From assembly GCA_020634935.1 (NCBI GenBank), contig JACKAT010000010.1:1-64000 (forward strand): a DNA stretch of 64,000 nt. The letters run 5' to 3'. Under the pieces are notes generated by a model. It was not told the DNA's origin and made no database searches. It saw only the letters and a list, made by a program, of their open reading frames with translations. The position numbers and the translations under genes are program-made. Positions 1 through 7,075 of this stretch are shown here, in pieces; within the stretch, counting starts at the first letter, position 1, and every line of letters begins with the position of its first letter. Source of the stretch: Anaerolineales bacterium (GTDB lineage: Bacteria > Chloroflexota > Anaerolineae > 4572-78 > J111).

Positions 1-570
1 CATTATGTGCCGGTTGGCGAAGATCAGAAACAACACCTAGAGTTGACCCGCGATATCGTGTTGCGTTTCAACAGTCTCTACGGAGAGACATTTGTGCTGC
101 CGGAAGTCCTCATCCCCAAAGCAGGCGCACGAGTCAAAGGGCTGGACGATCCTACCGCCAAGATGAGCAAAAGTAGTGACAAGCAAGGCCATGCCTTGCA
201 TCTACTCGACCCACCGAATGTGCTGCGTAAAAGCATTATGCGGGCCACAACTGATTCGGAAAATCGCATTGCATTCGATATGGAGCAGCAACCGGGCGTC
301 ACTAACCTGTTAACTATTTATCAGGCGATCACGAACTTAAGCGAGGAGTCGGTGCTGAACGAATTTGATGGGCAGGGTTATGGAACCCTAAAAAAGCGGG
401 TAGCCGAGGCGGTAATAGAAACCCTAGAGCCTATTCAAAAACGTTATCAGGAAATGGCGGCTGATCCGGCTTACGTTGAACAGGTATTGAAAGAAGGGGC
501 CGACCGTATCCGGCCTATTGCGGAACATAGGCTTTATGTAGCTCAGAAAAATATGGGGCTGAGAGGCTAA
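1..570 (+). CDS. trpS: Tryptophanyl-tRNA synthetase, 3' part
   Basis: Charges tRNA-Trp with tryptophan in the cytoplasm (class I aminoacyl-tRNA synthetase). The reading frame is open from base 1, so the gene enters from outside the window; 189 residues are present of the usual 330-340. The KMSKS signature loop that binds ATP is visible at codons 54-58 (AKMSKSSD context), and the conserved GED(Q/Y)xxH segment lies at the very start. The helical C-terminal anticodon-binding half is complete and ends at a TAA. The N-terminal HIGH motif lies outside the window. The identification is secure from the KMSKS context. Confidence 0.95.
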   Translation, partial: HYVPVGEDQKQHLELTRDIVLRFNSLYGETFVLPEVLIPKAGARVKGLDDPTAKMSKSSDKQGHALHLLDPPNVLRKSIMRATTDSENRIAFDMEQQPGVTNLLTIYQAITNLSEESVLNEFDGQGYGTLKKRVAEAVIETLEPIQKRYQEMAADPAYVEQVLKEGADRIRPIAEHRLYVAQKNMGLRG

Positions 571-588
571 ATTGAGTGAAAAGGGGAC

Positions 589-617
589 TTGACACGAAGA
601 GATAAACGTGTTACAAT
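589..617 (+). promoter_or_regulatory. Sigma70-type promoter of the toxin-antitoxin pair
   Basis: TTGACA at 589-594 and TACAAT at 612-617 are separated by exactly 17 bp. Transcription would start near 624 and read the antitoxin and toxin genes. It begins only 19 bp after the trpS stop codon, so the pair has its own promoter. Confidence 0.8.
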
Positions 618-645
618 TTGTACAAAATAGTATTTTTGTACAAAA
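617..645 (+). promoter_or_regulatory. Paired TGTACA operators of the antitoxin
   Basis: Two palindromes sharing the core TTGTACAA lie at 618-625 and 636-643; the second extends to the perfect 12-mer TTTTGTACAAAA (634-645). Centre-to-centre distance is 18 bp. They start at the last base of the -10 element and cover the expected start site. E. coli YefM is known to bind palindromes with a TGTACA core, so autoregulation by the adjacent YefM-like antitoxin is the likely role (inference). Confidence 0.65.
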
Positions 646-659
646 CAAAGAGATATAAA

Positions 660-968
660 ATGTCTAAGAAAGTATCCGTATCAACCTTACGAACCCAAAT
701 CAAACGAATCTTAAATGAAGTCGAGTACGGGCAAACAGAGTATGTCGTGGAAAAGTTCGGAGAGCCAACAGCAGCTATTATCAGTATGGAGGATTATCTG
801 TTGCTCCAAGAGGCTAAACAGCAGTATGCCCTCTCAAACGAAACCGGAAATGCTTTTTTAACGAAATTAAATATGATTCGAGAAACGCTGCAAGCCAGCG
901 GTTATCAGGTTCGCGGCAAAGAAGAAATCGATGCTCAAATTCGGGCAGAGCGAGACAGTTGGGAGTAA
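660..968 (+). CDS. Phd/YefM-family antitoxin
   Basis: A 102-residue antitoxin expected to bind its own operator through its N-terminal half and neutralise the neighbouring PIN toxin through its C-terminal half. The start SVSTLRTQIKRILNEVEYG followed by a V-V-E-K-F-G-E-P-T-A-A-I-I-S strand segment is the typical Phd/YefM fold, in which the antitoxin blocks a toxin encoded just downstream. The ATG at 660 is preferred to an in-frame upstream start at 618, because 618 lies in the operator and upstream of the likely transcription start. The gene ends 5 bp before the toxin ATG, so the two are co-transcribed. Family assignment is firm; the name of the pair is left open because Phd/YefM antitoxins can pair with several toxin folds. 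Confidence 0.88.
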   Translation: MSKKVSVSTLRTQIKRILNEVEYGQTEYVVEKFGEPTAAIISMEDYLLLQEAKQQYALSNETGNAFLTKLNMIRETLQASGYQVRGKEEIDAQIRAERDSWE

Positions 969-973
969 ACATT

Positions 974-1366
974 ATGCGGGTTTATCTCGACTCCGCTCCA
1001 CTGATTTATCTAGTAGAAAACGTCATGCCATATGCCTCTTTGGTAGTAGCTCGATTGGCCCAACCGGGGGTAACCCAACTCTGCAGCGAACTAACGCGGT
1101 TGGAGTGCCGGGTTAAACCGATACAGGATGGTGAAACGGCTTTACTCACGGCTTTCGATAGTTACTTTGCTGAGATTATCACCACCATTATTCCACTATC
1201 TCGTCAGGTGCTTGATCAAGCCACGGAACTGAGAGCTGCTTATCGCTTTAAAACCCCCGATGCGCTTCATCTGGCGGCGGCGATTGTCGGCAAATGCGAT
1301 CTGTTTTTAACCAATGACCGCCAACTGACCCAGTGTGCGGAAATTACCGTCGAAACAATAAGCTAG
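974..1366 (+). CDS. PIN-domain toxin (VapC-like ribonuclease)
   Basis: A 130-residue PIN domain, the size of a stand-alone VapC. The four acidic metal-binding residues are visible: D6 in VYLDSAPL, E44 in TRLECRV, D96 in KTPDALHLA and D115 in LTNDRQL. Such proteins cleave RNA, often tRNA or rRNA, when released from the antitoxin. The ATG at 974 has a GGGAG ribosome site at 961-965 that overlaps the end of the antitoxin gene; an upstream in-frame TTG at 959 is less likely. The start lies 5 bp after the antitoxin stop. The Phd/YefM plus PIN combination is a mixed pairing compared with classic AbrB- or RHH-type VapB plus VapC. Confidence 0.88.
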   Translation: MRVYLDSAPLIYLVENVMPYASLVVARLAQPGVTQLCSELTRLECRVKPIQDGETALLTAFDSYFAEIITTIIPLSRQVLDQATELRAAYRFKTPDALHLAAAIVGKCDLFLTNDRQLTQCAEITVETIS

Positions 1367-1376
1367 GATATAAACT

Positions 1377-2156
1377 ATGACAGGCATTGAAAGAATTCAG
1401 CAGGCTTTTAAACAAGGGCGTTCGGCTTTTATGCCCTATTCAGTGTTGGGCTATCCCAACCGGCAGGCGAGTTTAGATGTAGTCAAGTCGCTGGTTGAGG
1501 CAGGGGCAGACTTGCTAGAATTGGGGGTTCCTTTTTCCGACCCATTGGCTGACGGGCCAACCATCCAAGCGGCTACTCAAAAGTCGTTGGAGAACGGCAC
1601 CACGCTTAGAGATTGTCTGGCGATGACCCAGGAACTGCGCCGGCAAGGCTGTGAGACGCCAGCAGTGATCATGGGCTATATTAATCCGATGCTCGCTTAC
1701 GGGCTGGAACAGTTTGTGGCCGACGCGGCTGAGGCCGGGGTTGATGGCTTCATTGTTCCCGATTTACCCCCGGAAGAAGCCGCCGAATTGGAAGCCTTGT
1801 GCGATCAGTACAAATTGGCGCTCATCTATTTACTGGCGCCGACCAGTACACCAGAACGGATTAAATTGGTGGCCGAAAAGTCAAAAGGCTTCATCTATCT
1901 GGTATCGCTGACCGGCGTAACCGGCGCGCGAAATGAATTGGCGCCAGGGTTAGCCCCGTTTGTAGCACGAGTGCGTAAAGCCACAACTTTACCACTGGCT
2001 GTCGGTTTTGGGATTGGAAATGGTGAACAAGCTCATCTGGTAGGGCAACTGGCTGATGGCGTTATTGTGGGCAGCGCTTTGGTTAAACGGGCCAGTGAGT
2101 CACCTCAAGCCGTGCGTGCGTTGGCCGAAGAACTGCGCCAGGCGCTCAATAATTAA
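1377..2156 (+). CDS. trpA: Tryptophan synthase alpha subunit
   Basis: Cleaves indole-3-glycerol phosphate to indole and glyceraldehyde 3-phosphate and passes indole to the beta subunit (last steps of tryptophan synthesis). The protein is 259 residues, slightly shorter than the usual 265-270. The catalytic pair is present as E48 and D59 within LLELGVPFSDPLADGP, and the phosphate-binding C-terminal loops (GFGI.., VGSALV) are intact. The gene begins 10 bp after the PIN toxin, with AGGAT as a possible ribosome site. No trpB or other trp biosynthetic gene is in the window, so trpA sits apart from the usual trpBA order, with a toxin-antitoxin pair between it and trpS. Confidence 0.95.
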   Translation: MTGIERIQQAFKQGRSAFMPYSVLGYPNRQASLDVVKSLVEAGADLLELGVPFSDPLADGPTIQAATQKSLENGTTLRDCLAMTQELRRQGCETPAVIMGYINPMLAYGLEQFVADAAEAGVDGFIVPDLPPEEAAELEALCDQYKLALIYLLAPTSTPERIKLVAEKSKGFIYLVSLTGVTGARNELAPGLAPFVARVRKATTLPLAVGFGIGNGEQAHLVGQLADGVIVGSALVKRASESPQAVRALAEELRQALNN

Positions 2157-2248
2157 ACTTTATGGTATGATTAAAATCGGGGTTGATTCTCATTTCCAAT
2201 TGTGCTAAACTTACCAGCGTTTGTTAAAGATTTGTCAAAGAGTAGATA

Positions 2249-3094
2249 ATGCTGCAAGAAATAGCCAAAAATGTATTTGTTGAACAAGAGTATGAAGGGG
2301 CCAATGTTGGTTGTATTTTAACCGAGGCAGGAGCGGTGGTTATCGACACCCCAATGGTGCCTGAAGAAGCCAGACACTGGGCCAAAACCGTGTCGGAGCT
2401 AACGGATCGGGTCCTGTATGTTTTTAACACCGACCATCACCGGTCGCATATTTTGGGCAACCAATTTTTTAATGCGCCCATAATGGCTCACGAAGCGGCC
2501 TGGAAAGAGATGGCTAACTACAAAGATACATTTATCGAGCGCACCAAGAATCTGTTTAAAAAACGAACCGAAGTGCAAAAACAACTCGATCAGATTCGGA
2601 TTATGAAGCCGGAACTGGCTTTTACAGGTCGTCTGATTATGTATAAAGGCGGTCGAGAAATCCACTTTGTCCATTTTGGCGGCCATACGCCGGCTACCAG
2701 CGGCTTATTTTTGCCAGATGAGCGCATTCTTTTTACAGGAGACTTGGTGGTAGTTAATGAACATCCGGCATTGGGTCAATGTAATAGTGAGGAATGGTTG
2801 GCCCAACTGCGTTGGCTGCGCCGTCAAGATTTTGCAGTGATGGTGCCTGGTCATGGACCGTTATGTAATGTTGATGATAGTGAGCCGGTTTCGGAATATA
2901 TTCGAGCCTTGCGCTCAAAAGTGCGAAGCCAGTACAAGTCGGGACGAACCAAGGCTGAAGCAGCAGTGGTAATTAGCCAAATGATAGATTTCTTTACCTA
3001 TCGCCCCGGCGAAAAGTCGCTTATTGAAAAACGCATTAGAGCTGGAGTTAGCCGCGTTTATGATGAAATGAAGGCGGTTTATGGAAATGGGTAA
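2249..3094 (+). CDS. Metallo-beta-lactamase-fold hydrolase with altered metal motif
   Basis: A 281-residue protein with the metallo-beta-lactamase fold. Recognisable elements are the early strand with V-I-D-T (AVVIDTPM), a loop FNTDHHRSHILGN near residues 59-71, a HFGGHTPATSG loop near 145, FTGDLVV near 165, and VPGHGP near 203. In the usual HxHxDH loop the first histidine is replaced by Asp and the DH aspartate by Ser (D-H-H-R-S-H). Two metal ligands therefore differ from the canonical set, although the later His and Asp ligands are retained. Substrate cannot be predicted. It stands alone between trpA and the tRNA operon. Confidence 0.75.
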   Translation: MLQEIAKNVFVEQEYEGANVGCILTEAGAVVIDTPMVPEEARHWAKTVSELTDRVLYVFNTDHHRSHILGNQFFNAPIMAHEAAWKEMANYKDTFIERTKNLFKKRTEVQKQLDQIRIMKPELAFTGRLIMYKGGREIHFVHFGGHTPATSGLFLPDERILFTGDLVVVNEHPALGQCNSEEWLAQLRWLRRQDFAVMVPGHGPLCNVDDSEPVSEYIRALRSKVRSQYKSGRTKAEAAVVISQMIDFFTYRPGEKSLIEKRIRAGVSRVYDEMKAVYGNG

Positions 3095-3097
3095 ACC

Positions 3098-3126
3098 TTG
3101 ACAGCCGGTAAAACTAATGCTATACT
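3098..3126 (+). promoter_or_regulatory. Promoter of the tRNA operon
   Basis: TTGACA at 3098-3103 and TATACT at 3121-3126 with 17 bp between them, close to consensus as expected for stable RNA genes. The first tRNA begins 31 bp downstream of the -10 element. Confidence 0.85.
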
Positions 3127-3157
3127 CCTTTTTTGCTGTGCATTACCAAAAACCTTT

Positions 3158-3231
3158 CGGGATGTAGCGCAGCCCGGTAGCGCGCTTCGTTCGGGACGAA
3201 GAGGCCGGCGGTTCGAATCCGCCCATCCCGA
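3158..3231 (+). tRNA. tRNA-Pro (CGG anticodon)
   Basis: A 74-nt cloverleaf. Acceptor arms CGGGATG and CATCCCG pair fully, the D arm is GCGC/GCGC, and the T arm contains GGTTCGAATCC. The anticodon stem CTTCG/CGAAG closes the loop TTCGGGA, giving anticodon CGG for codon CCG. The discriminator is A, and CCA is not encoded, so the 3' end must be added after transcription. Confidence 0.95.
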
Positions 3232-3248
3232 CTGTAAAACTATTTTTT

Positions 3249-3322
3249 CGGGGCGTGGCGCAGTCCGGTAGCGTGCTTGAATGGGGTTCAAGAGGTCGAC
3301 GGTTCGAATCCGTCCGCCCCGA
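3249..3322 (+). tRNA. tRNA-Pro (GGG anticodon)
   Basis: A 74-nt cloverleaf with acceptor arms CGGGGCG and CGCCCCG. The anticodon stem CTTGA/TCAAG closes the loop ATGGGGT, giving anticodon GGG for codons CCC and CCU. Its layout matches the upstream tRNA-Pro, which suggests an old duplication followed by anticodon change. CCA is not encoded. Confidence 0.95.
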
Positions 3323-3328
3323 CTTGTT

Positions 3329-3401
3329 GCCCACGTAGCTCAGTAGGTAGAGCAACGCCTTGGTAAGGCGTAGGTCAGCGGTTCAAATCCGCTCGTGGGC
3401 T
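3329..3401 (+). tRNA. tRNA-Thr (GGT anticodon)
   Basis: A 73-nt cloverleaf with acceptor arms GCCCACG and CGTGGGC. The anticodon stem ACGCC/GGCGT closes the loop TTGGTAA, so the anticodon is GGT for ACC and ACU. It starts 6 bp after the previous tRNA and is the last gene of the operon. CCA is not encoded. Confidence 0.95.
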
Positions 3402-3406
3402 CAGGT

Positions 3407-3435
3407 AAGGCAACCTAATAGGGTTGCCTTTTTTT
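3407..3435 (+). terminator. Intrinsic terminator of the tRNA operon
   Basis: AAGGCAACC (3407-3415) pairs with GGTTGCCTT (3422-3430) around a 6-nt loop and runs into T residues to 3435. Confidence 0.9.
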
Positions 3436-3470
3436 ATTTTATAAATTTGCCTTTATTTACACCATTCCAA

Positions 3471-3495
3471 AGGTGACAGTCAGTGATTACCACCT
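3471..3495. repeat. Degenerate GTGACAGTCAC palindromic element
   Basis: AGGTGACAGTC followed by AGTGATTACCACCT is an eroded, compact version of the inverted element seen at 24326, 29795 and 36902. The right arm keeps AGTGA.T..CACCT of the intact copies. Confidence 0.5.
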
Positions 3496-3575
3496 GGTTT
3501 TTCCGGATGGGTTTTGACAACTTATTCGCTTAATTTTATCATAAACTGCAAGCTCAAGGAGTTGTTCTAAATCGT

Positions 3576-4493
3576 ATGGGTATCTTTGATTGGCTCAACA
3601 GTTTACCGAAAAGTAAGCGAAATATTTACTTTGTACTGTTAGGGATTATCGGCGCGACAATTCCATGCTATTGTGCGGGGATTATAGCTTTGGCCACCGC
3701 CCCTGCGGTAGAAAATTCAACCCCAACGCCTTTTAGTCTTGTTTCGACAGCCACGCCCGCTATTCCCACTTTGCCAACCCTAACCCCAACCCCGACCACG
3801 GCGAACGAAGCTTCGCCCGATAATCGAACACCAACTGCGACACTGGAGCCGACCCCGACCCAATCTTTTCCTGCAACAACTGCTCCCAGCCCATCAAATA
3901 CGCCACCGCCGACTCCTATCCCCGGAACGGCTACACCTACCCCAACTGGAACGATCCAGCCAACCAATACACCTACCCCAACGCCCACCATAAACGCCAC
4001 GACTACGGCTGCCGCTAATGCCACAGCCACGGCTCGGGCGCAAGCTATATCAACGGCTGAAGCCAATGCTACAGCTCAAGCGGCCACCGCCACCGTCGCC
4101 GCTAACGCGACCGCCACGTCTGTGGCGGCCACGGCCACGGCTCAGGCATCAGGCAGCCCACCTATCGCCAATGACGATACAGCCACTACGAATGAAAATG
4201 AACCGGTGACAATTAATGTTAGTGCCAACGACAGCGATCCGGATGGCAACCTTAATCTGGCATCGATTACGATTATAGGCGGGCCTAACAACGGGAGCGC
4301 TTTTATTAATGAAGTTGGTGATATCATTTACACTCCAACCCCGGGGTTTGCTGGCACAGATATTCTTCAGTATCGTGTTTGCGATACAAACGGCAACTGC
4401 GATACTGCTACGGTCACAATTACGGTTTCGCCAGTAGAACCACCGCCCCAATCCACGGACCAACCCACTACAGAGCCGACGGATGAACCCTAG
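3576..4493 (+). CDS. Membrane-anchored surface protein with one Big_9-type Ig domain
   Basis: A 305-residue protein. One transmembrane segment lies near residues 17-42 (FVLLGIIGATIPCYCAGIIAL). It is followed by a long Thr/Pro-rich stalk to about 135, an Ala/Thr-rich stretch to about 190 (repeats such as ATATAAN), and then one Ig-like module (SPPIANDDTATTNENEPV to VTITVSP) that matches the Big_9/cadherin-like type. The N-terminus should be cytoplasmic and the Ig module exposed outside the cell. A short acidic Thr/Pro tail ends the protein. The same module is repeated four times in the protein at 16666. The binding partner is unknown. Confidence 0.75.
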   Translation: MGIFDWLNSLPKSKRNIYFVLLGIIGATIPCYCAGIIALATAPAVENSTPTPFSLVSTATPAIPTLPTLTPTPTTANEASPDNRTPTATLEPTPTQSFPATTAPSPSNTPPPTPIPGTATPTPTGTIQPTNTPTPTPTINATTTAAANATATARAQAISTAEANATAQAATATVAANATATSVAATATAQASGSPPIANDDTATTNENEPVTINVSANDSDPDGNLNLASITIIGGPNNGSAFINEVGDIIYTPTPGFAGTDILQYRVCDTNGNCDTATVTITVSPVEPPPQSTDQPTTEPTDEP

Positions 4494-4606
4494 TAAAGGC
4501 TAATAAATTCTCAATCAATGATTGACTCTAGAATTTAACCTTAGTATACTACGAGTTTACATTACAATTACATATATTATCCAACTACCTTCCAGGAGAA
4601 ATCTCG

Positions 4607-5542
4607 ATGCGATCCTCATTTTCACTCAGCTTCTTTCTATTTCTAACAATCGTTGCAGCAGCCTGTCAATCTCAACCCCCAACCCCTGATCCAACTTATA
4701 CCCCTTACCCTACCTACACGCCCTATCCCACCTATACCCCGCCACCGCCCCCAATTAGTGATCGTCCCAGAGTTCCGTCAGAGGAGGTAGAAAATCTTGT
4801 TTGGCCGACCGGCTCTCGCGATGATGTGATTCCGGCTGAAGACGCGAGTGCCTTTATCAATGAAACCATCACTGTTGAAGGTACGGTAGTACGGACACAT
4901 AACGCGGGCAATGTTATTTTTTTGAACTTTGCCCAAGATTACAAAAATGGATTTACGGCTGTTATCTTTGCCGATGATTGGAGTAAATTTCCGGCTCCTC
5001 CTGAAAATCTTTTCTACGGCAAATTAGTTAGGGTAGAAGGGATTATTCAGGATTACCAGGGTACACCTGAAATTATTATCACCGATCCTTGGCAAATTGA
5101 AGTAGCCTTAACTCTGGGGCAGCCTGTTGTCGGCGAATGTAACTGTCAGAACCCGCTCATAGTTGCTACTCAACCGGCAGCAGCAATCCCCCTTCCAACC
5201 GACACACCTACCGCCGACACCTTTGCTCCTCCGGTAGTTGAGTCGCCGGAACAAATTGTCTCTTGGCAAGAAGCCGCCAATTTTGTTGGTCAAACAGTAA
5301 CTGTTGAAGGCCAGATTGTTAATAGTTATAACTCGGATAAAGTTATTTTTTTGAATTTTGATCAGGATTATCGAAACAGTTTCAAAGTAGTTATTTTCCC
5401 GGATGCTTGGTCTTTGTTTCCGGCTTCGCCTGATATCTACTTTCAAGACAAAACTGTACGGGTCACCGGATCGATAAAAATTTACCAGAACAGCCCGGAA
5501 ATAATTGTGGACCAGCCTGATCAGATTGAAATTATGGAGTAA
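4607..5542 (+). CDS. Lipoprotein with two tandem OB-like domains
   Basis: A 311-residue lipoprotein. The signal peptide ends in a lipobox with C20 (VAAAC). A short PTYTPYP repeat forms a stalk near residues 25-48. Two copies of a roughly 95-residue domain follow (about 80-170 and 215-310), each with the pattern T-V-E-G..V(V/N)..N.GNVIFLNF.QDY..F..VIF.D.W..FP....  and a closing EIII.DP.QIE. The V-x-V-x-G-x-V start and overall layout resemble OB-fold domains of the type found beside secreted nucleases. The ATG at 4607 follows AGGAG. The next gene begins 2 bp after its stop, so they form an operon. Confidence 0.7.
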   Translation: MRSSFSLSFFLFLTIVAAACQSQPPTPDPTYTPYPTYTPYPTYTPPPPPISDRPRVPSEEVENLVWPTGSRDDVIPAEDASAFINETITVEGTVVRTHNAGNVIFLNFAQDYKNGFTAVIFADDWSKFPAPPENLFYGKLVRVEGIIQDYQGTPEIIITDPWQIEVALTLGQPVVGECNCQNPLIVATQPAAAIPLPTDTPTADTFAPPVVESPEQIVSWQEAANFVGQTVTVEGQIVNSYNSDKVIFLNFDQDYRNSFKVVIFPDAWSLFPASPDIYFQDKTVRVTGSIKIYQNSPEIIVDQPDQIEIME

Positions 5543-5544
5543 TT

Positions 5545-6447
5545 ATGAATATGATGGCATCTTTGCCGACTATTCTTTTAATATTAGCCGGACTGAGTTT
5601 AGCAGCCACCGGTATTGCCGCATTAATCGCCGTTCGTTCTCAACGAGAGGCGCAGAGCGCCATTTTTCCGATTGTTCGAGAAGAACAAAGCAATCGAGCC
5701 CAACGTGCTCGTATTTCTATTTTCGTGTGGACGGCTGTGACGGCTCTATTTCTCGGCGGCTGGTTGGCTACCCTACAATTAGCTCCACCAAGTGCGGCTA
5801 CTCCGCCGGAATCGGCTGTCGCCGAAGAGCAATCGAACCAAGCCGCAGAGGTTGCCCTGGTTTCGACGGGCGCCGAGGCAGAGGCTGCAATTGAAAGTAA
5901 CACCGCAAACGCTGACCTCGTTGAAGCCAAAGCCGAAACTAGTGTAGAGGAAGCGGCAGAAGTTAAAATGACCATTCTAACGCCAACCGCAACCACTGTC
6001 ACTCAAGCGCCAACGGCCATCCCAACTGAAACCCCCATCCCGCCAACACCGACGGCCACAGCCACACCTACTCCGGCTCTGGGAGCATTTATCCTGGCCA
6101 ACACAGGGCCACGCATCCCGGCCCCACCCGGCGCCCGGATTGGTCCCATTGAATTTGCCAGCGACATCACCACTGATCTGGAGCCGGTTGACTCAAACGA
6201 TCTCTTTGCTAAGGGGGTCGAGACGATTTATGCCGTTTTTCCGTTCAGTGGAATGCGTAAAGGCTTGGACTTTACGATTATTTGGTATCAAAATGGGATT
6301 GAATTGGCTCGAGAAGAAGGAGAGTGGGCGTGGGGTGAAGAGGCCAGTTCTTACACGTTCCTTCATACCCGGGGAGAAGGTCTTTATAAATTAGAGCTTT
6401 ATGTCAATGATACCGTTGTCGCTTCCGATATGTTTGAGATCAAATAA
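5545..6447 (+). CDS. Two-segment membrane protein with extracellular C-terminal domain
   Basis: A 300-residue protein of unrecognised family. Membrane segments lie near residues 7-28 and 57-77. A linker rich in Ala, Glu, Thr and Pro runs to about 175. A compact C-terminal domain of about 120 residues (from GAFILANTGPR to VASDMFEIK) contains W-Y-Q-N-G and L-Y-V-N-D strands suggestive of a beta-sandwich. It starts 2 bp after the upstream lipoprotein and is probably translated with it. No function is assigned. Confidence 0.65.
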   Translation: MNMMASLPTILLILAGLSLAATGIAALIAVRSQREAQSAIFPIVREEQSNRAQRARISIFVWTAVTALFLGGWLATLQLAPPSAATPPESAVAEEQSNQAAEVALVSTGAEAEAAIESNTANADLVEAKAETSVEEAAEVKMTILTPTATTVTQAPTAIPTETPIPPTPTATATPTPALGAFILANTGPRIPAPPGARIGPIEFASDITTDLEPVDSNDLFAKGVETIYAVFPFSGMRKGLDFTIIWYQNGIELAREEGEWAWGEEASSYTFLHTRGEGLYKLELYVNDTVVASDMFEIK

Positions 6448-6462
6448 GTAAGGATACTACCG

Positions 6463-6705
6463 ATGAGCACCTCTGGCACGATGACGTATCAGCAAGCCCG
6501 AACGCTGCTGAAAAAATTGATTAACGCCAAAGATAAAGACGAGCTACAAAAAGTTATTAGCCATAATGTCAGTAGTTGTGATGGCGTCTTCTTCGCGGAA
6601 TTGGAAGCCACGGTTGATCAATTTCGAGCCAGAGGCGACGAAGCCAGCGCCCAGAAGCTAAAAGCCCTCGGTGACTATATGGCTCGCCTCCGTTTCATGA
6701 TTTAA
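6463..6705 (+). CDS. Small helical protein, function unknown
   Basis: An 80-residue soluble, helical protein (QQARTLLKKLINAKDKDELQ start), with no membrane segment or signal peptide. It begins 15 bp after the preceding gene, with AAGGAT about 9 bp upstream of its ATG, so it is likely the last gene of the 4607-6705 operon. A single Cys (SSCDGVFF) is not part of a metal motif. Confidence 0.6.
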   Translation: MSTSGTMTYQQARTLLKKLINAKDKDELQKVISHNVSSCDGVFFAELEATVDQFRARGDEASAQKLKALGDYMARLRFMI

Positions 6706-6774
6706 GTCGTTTCACCATTAAGAATAATTAAGAATTCATTTCTTCATTCTCTATTCTCTATTCATTCACCAGCC

Positions 6775-6942
6775 TTATTCATCTTTTTCGCTGCGACGTT
6801 GAAGCCAGCCTTGTCGGGCATTGGAGACACTATCCCGGTCATTACCGGACATAATCAAAAAAAGTCCGACCACAAGCGCCCCCCCCATAATTAAGCCTAT
6901 AAATATCGCCAAGCCCAAAAGTAGCACCACGCTTATCCCCAT
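6775..6942 (-). CDS. Small hydrophobic membrane protein
   Basis: A 55-residue protein starting at the ATG at 6942 with AGAGGA about 12 bases upstream; an in-frame TTG at 6990 would add 16 residues. It has a long hydrophobic segment (about residues 3-30, VVLLLGLAIFIGLIMGGALV) and a charged tail ending RRSEKDE. It lies alone on the minus strand between convergent and divergent neighbours. No family is recognised. Confidence 0.45.
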   Translation of the reverse strand: MGISVVLLLGLAIFIGLIMGGALVVGLFLIMSGNDRDSVSNARQGWLQRRSEKDE

Positions 6943-7075
6943 CCGGTTGTTTATCCTCTGCCAATTTCGCTTAACTTGACATAGCACCAAAAAATAGTAG
7001 ACTCAAAGTTGCAACATTATGTAAGGTTGCAGCCCATGTTCAGGTAGGAGTATACCACAAAGGTTTTGAGTTGGC

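Noticed and set aside
3079..3355. Two minus-strand frames over the tRNA genes
   Set aside because: They are reverse readings of the tRNA-Pro genes and typical false calls.
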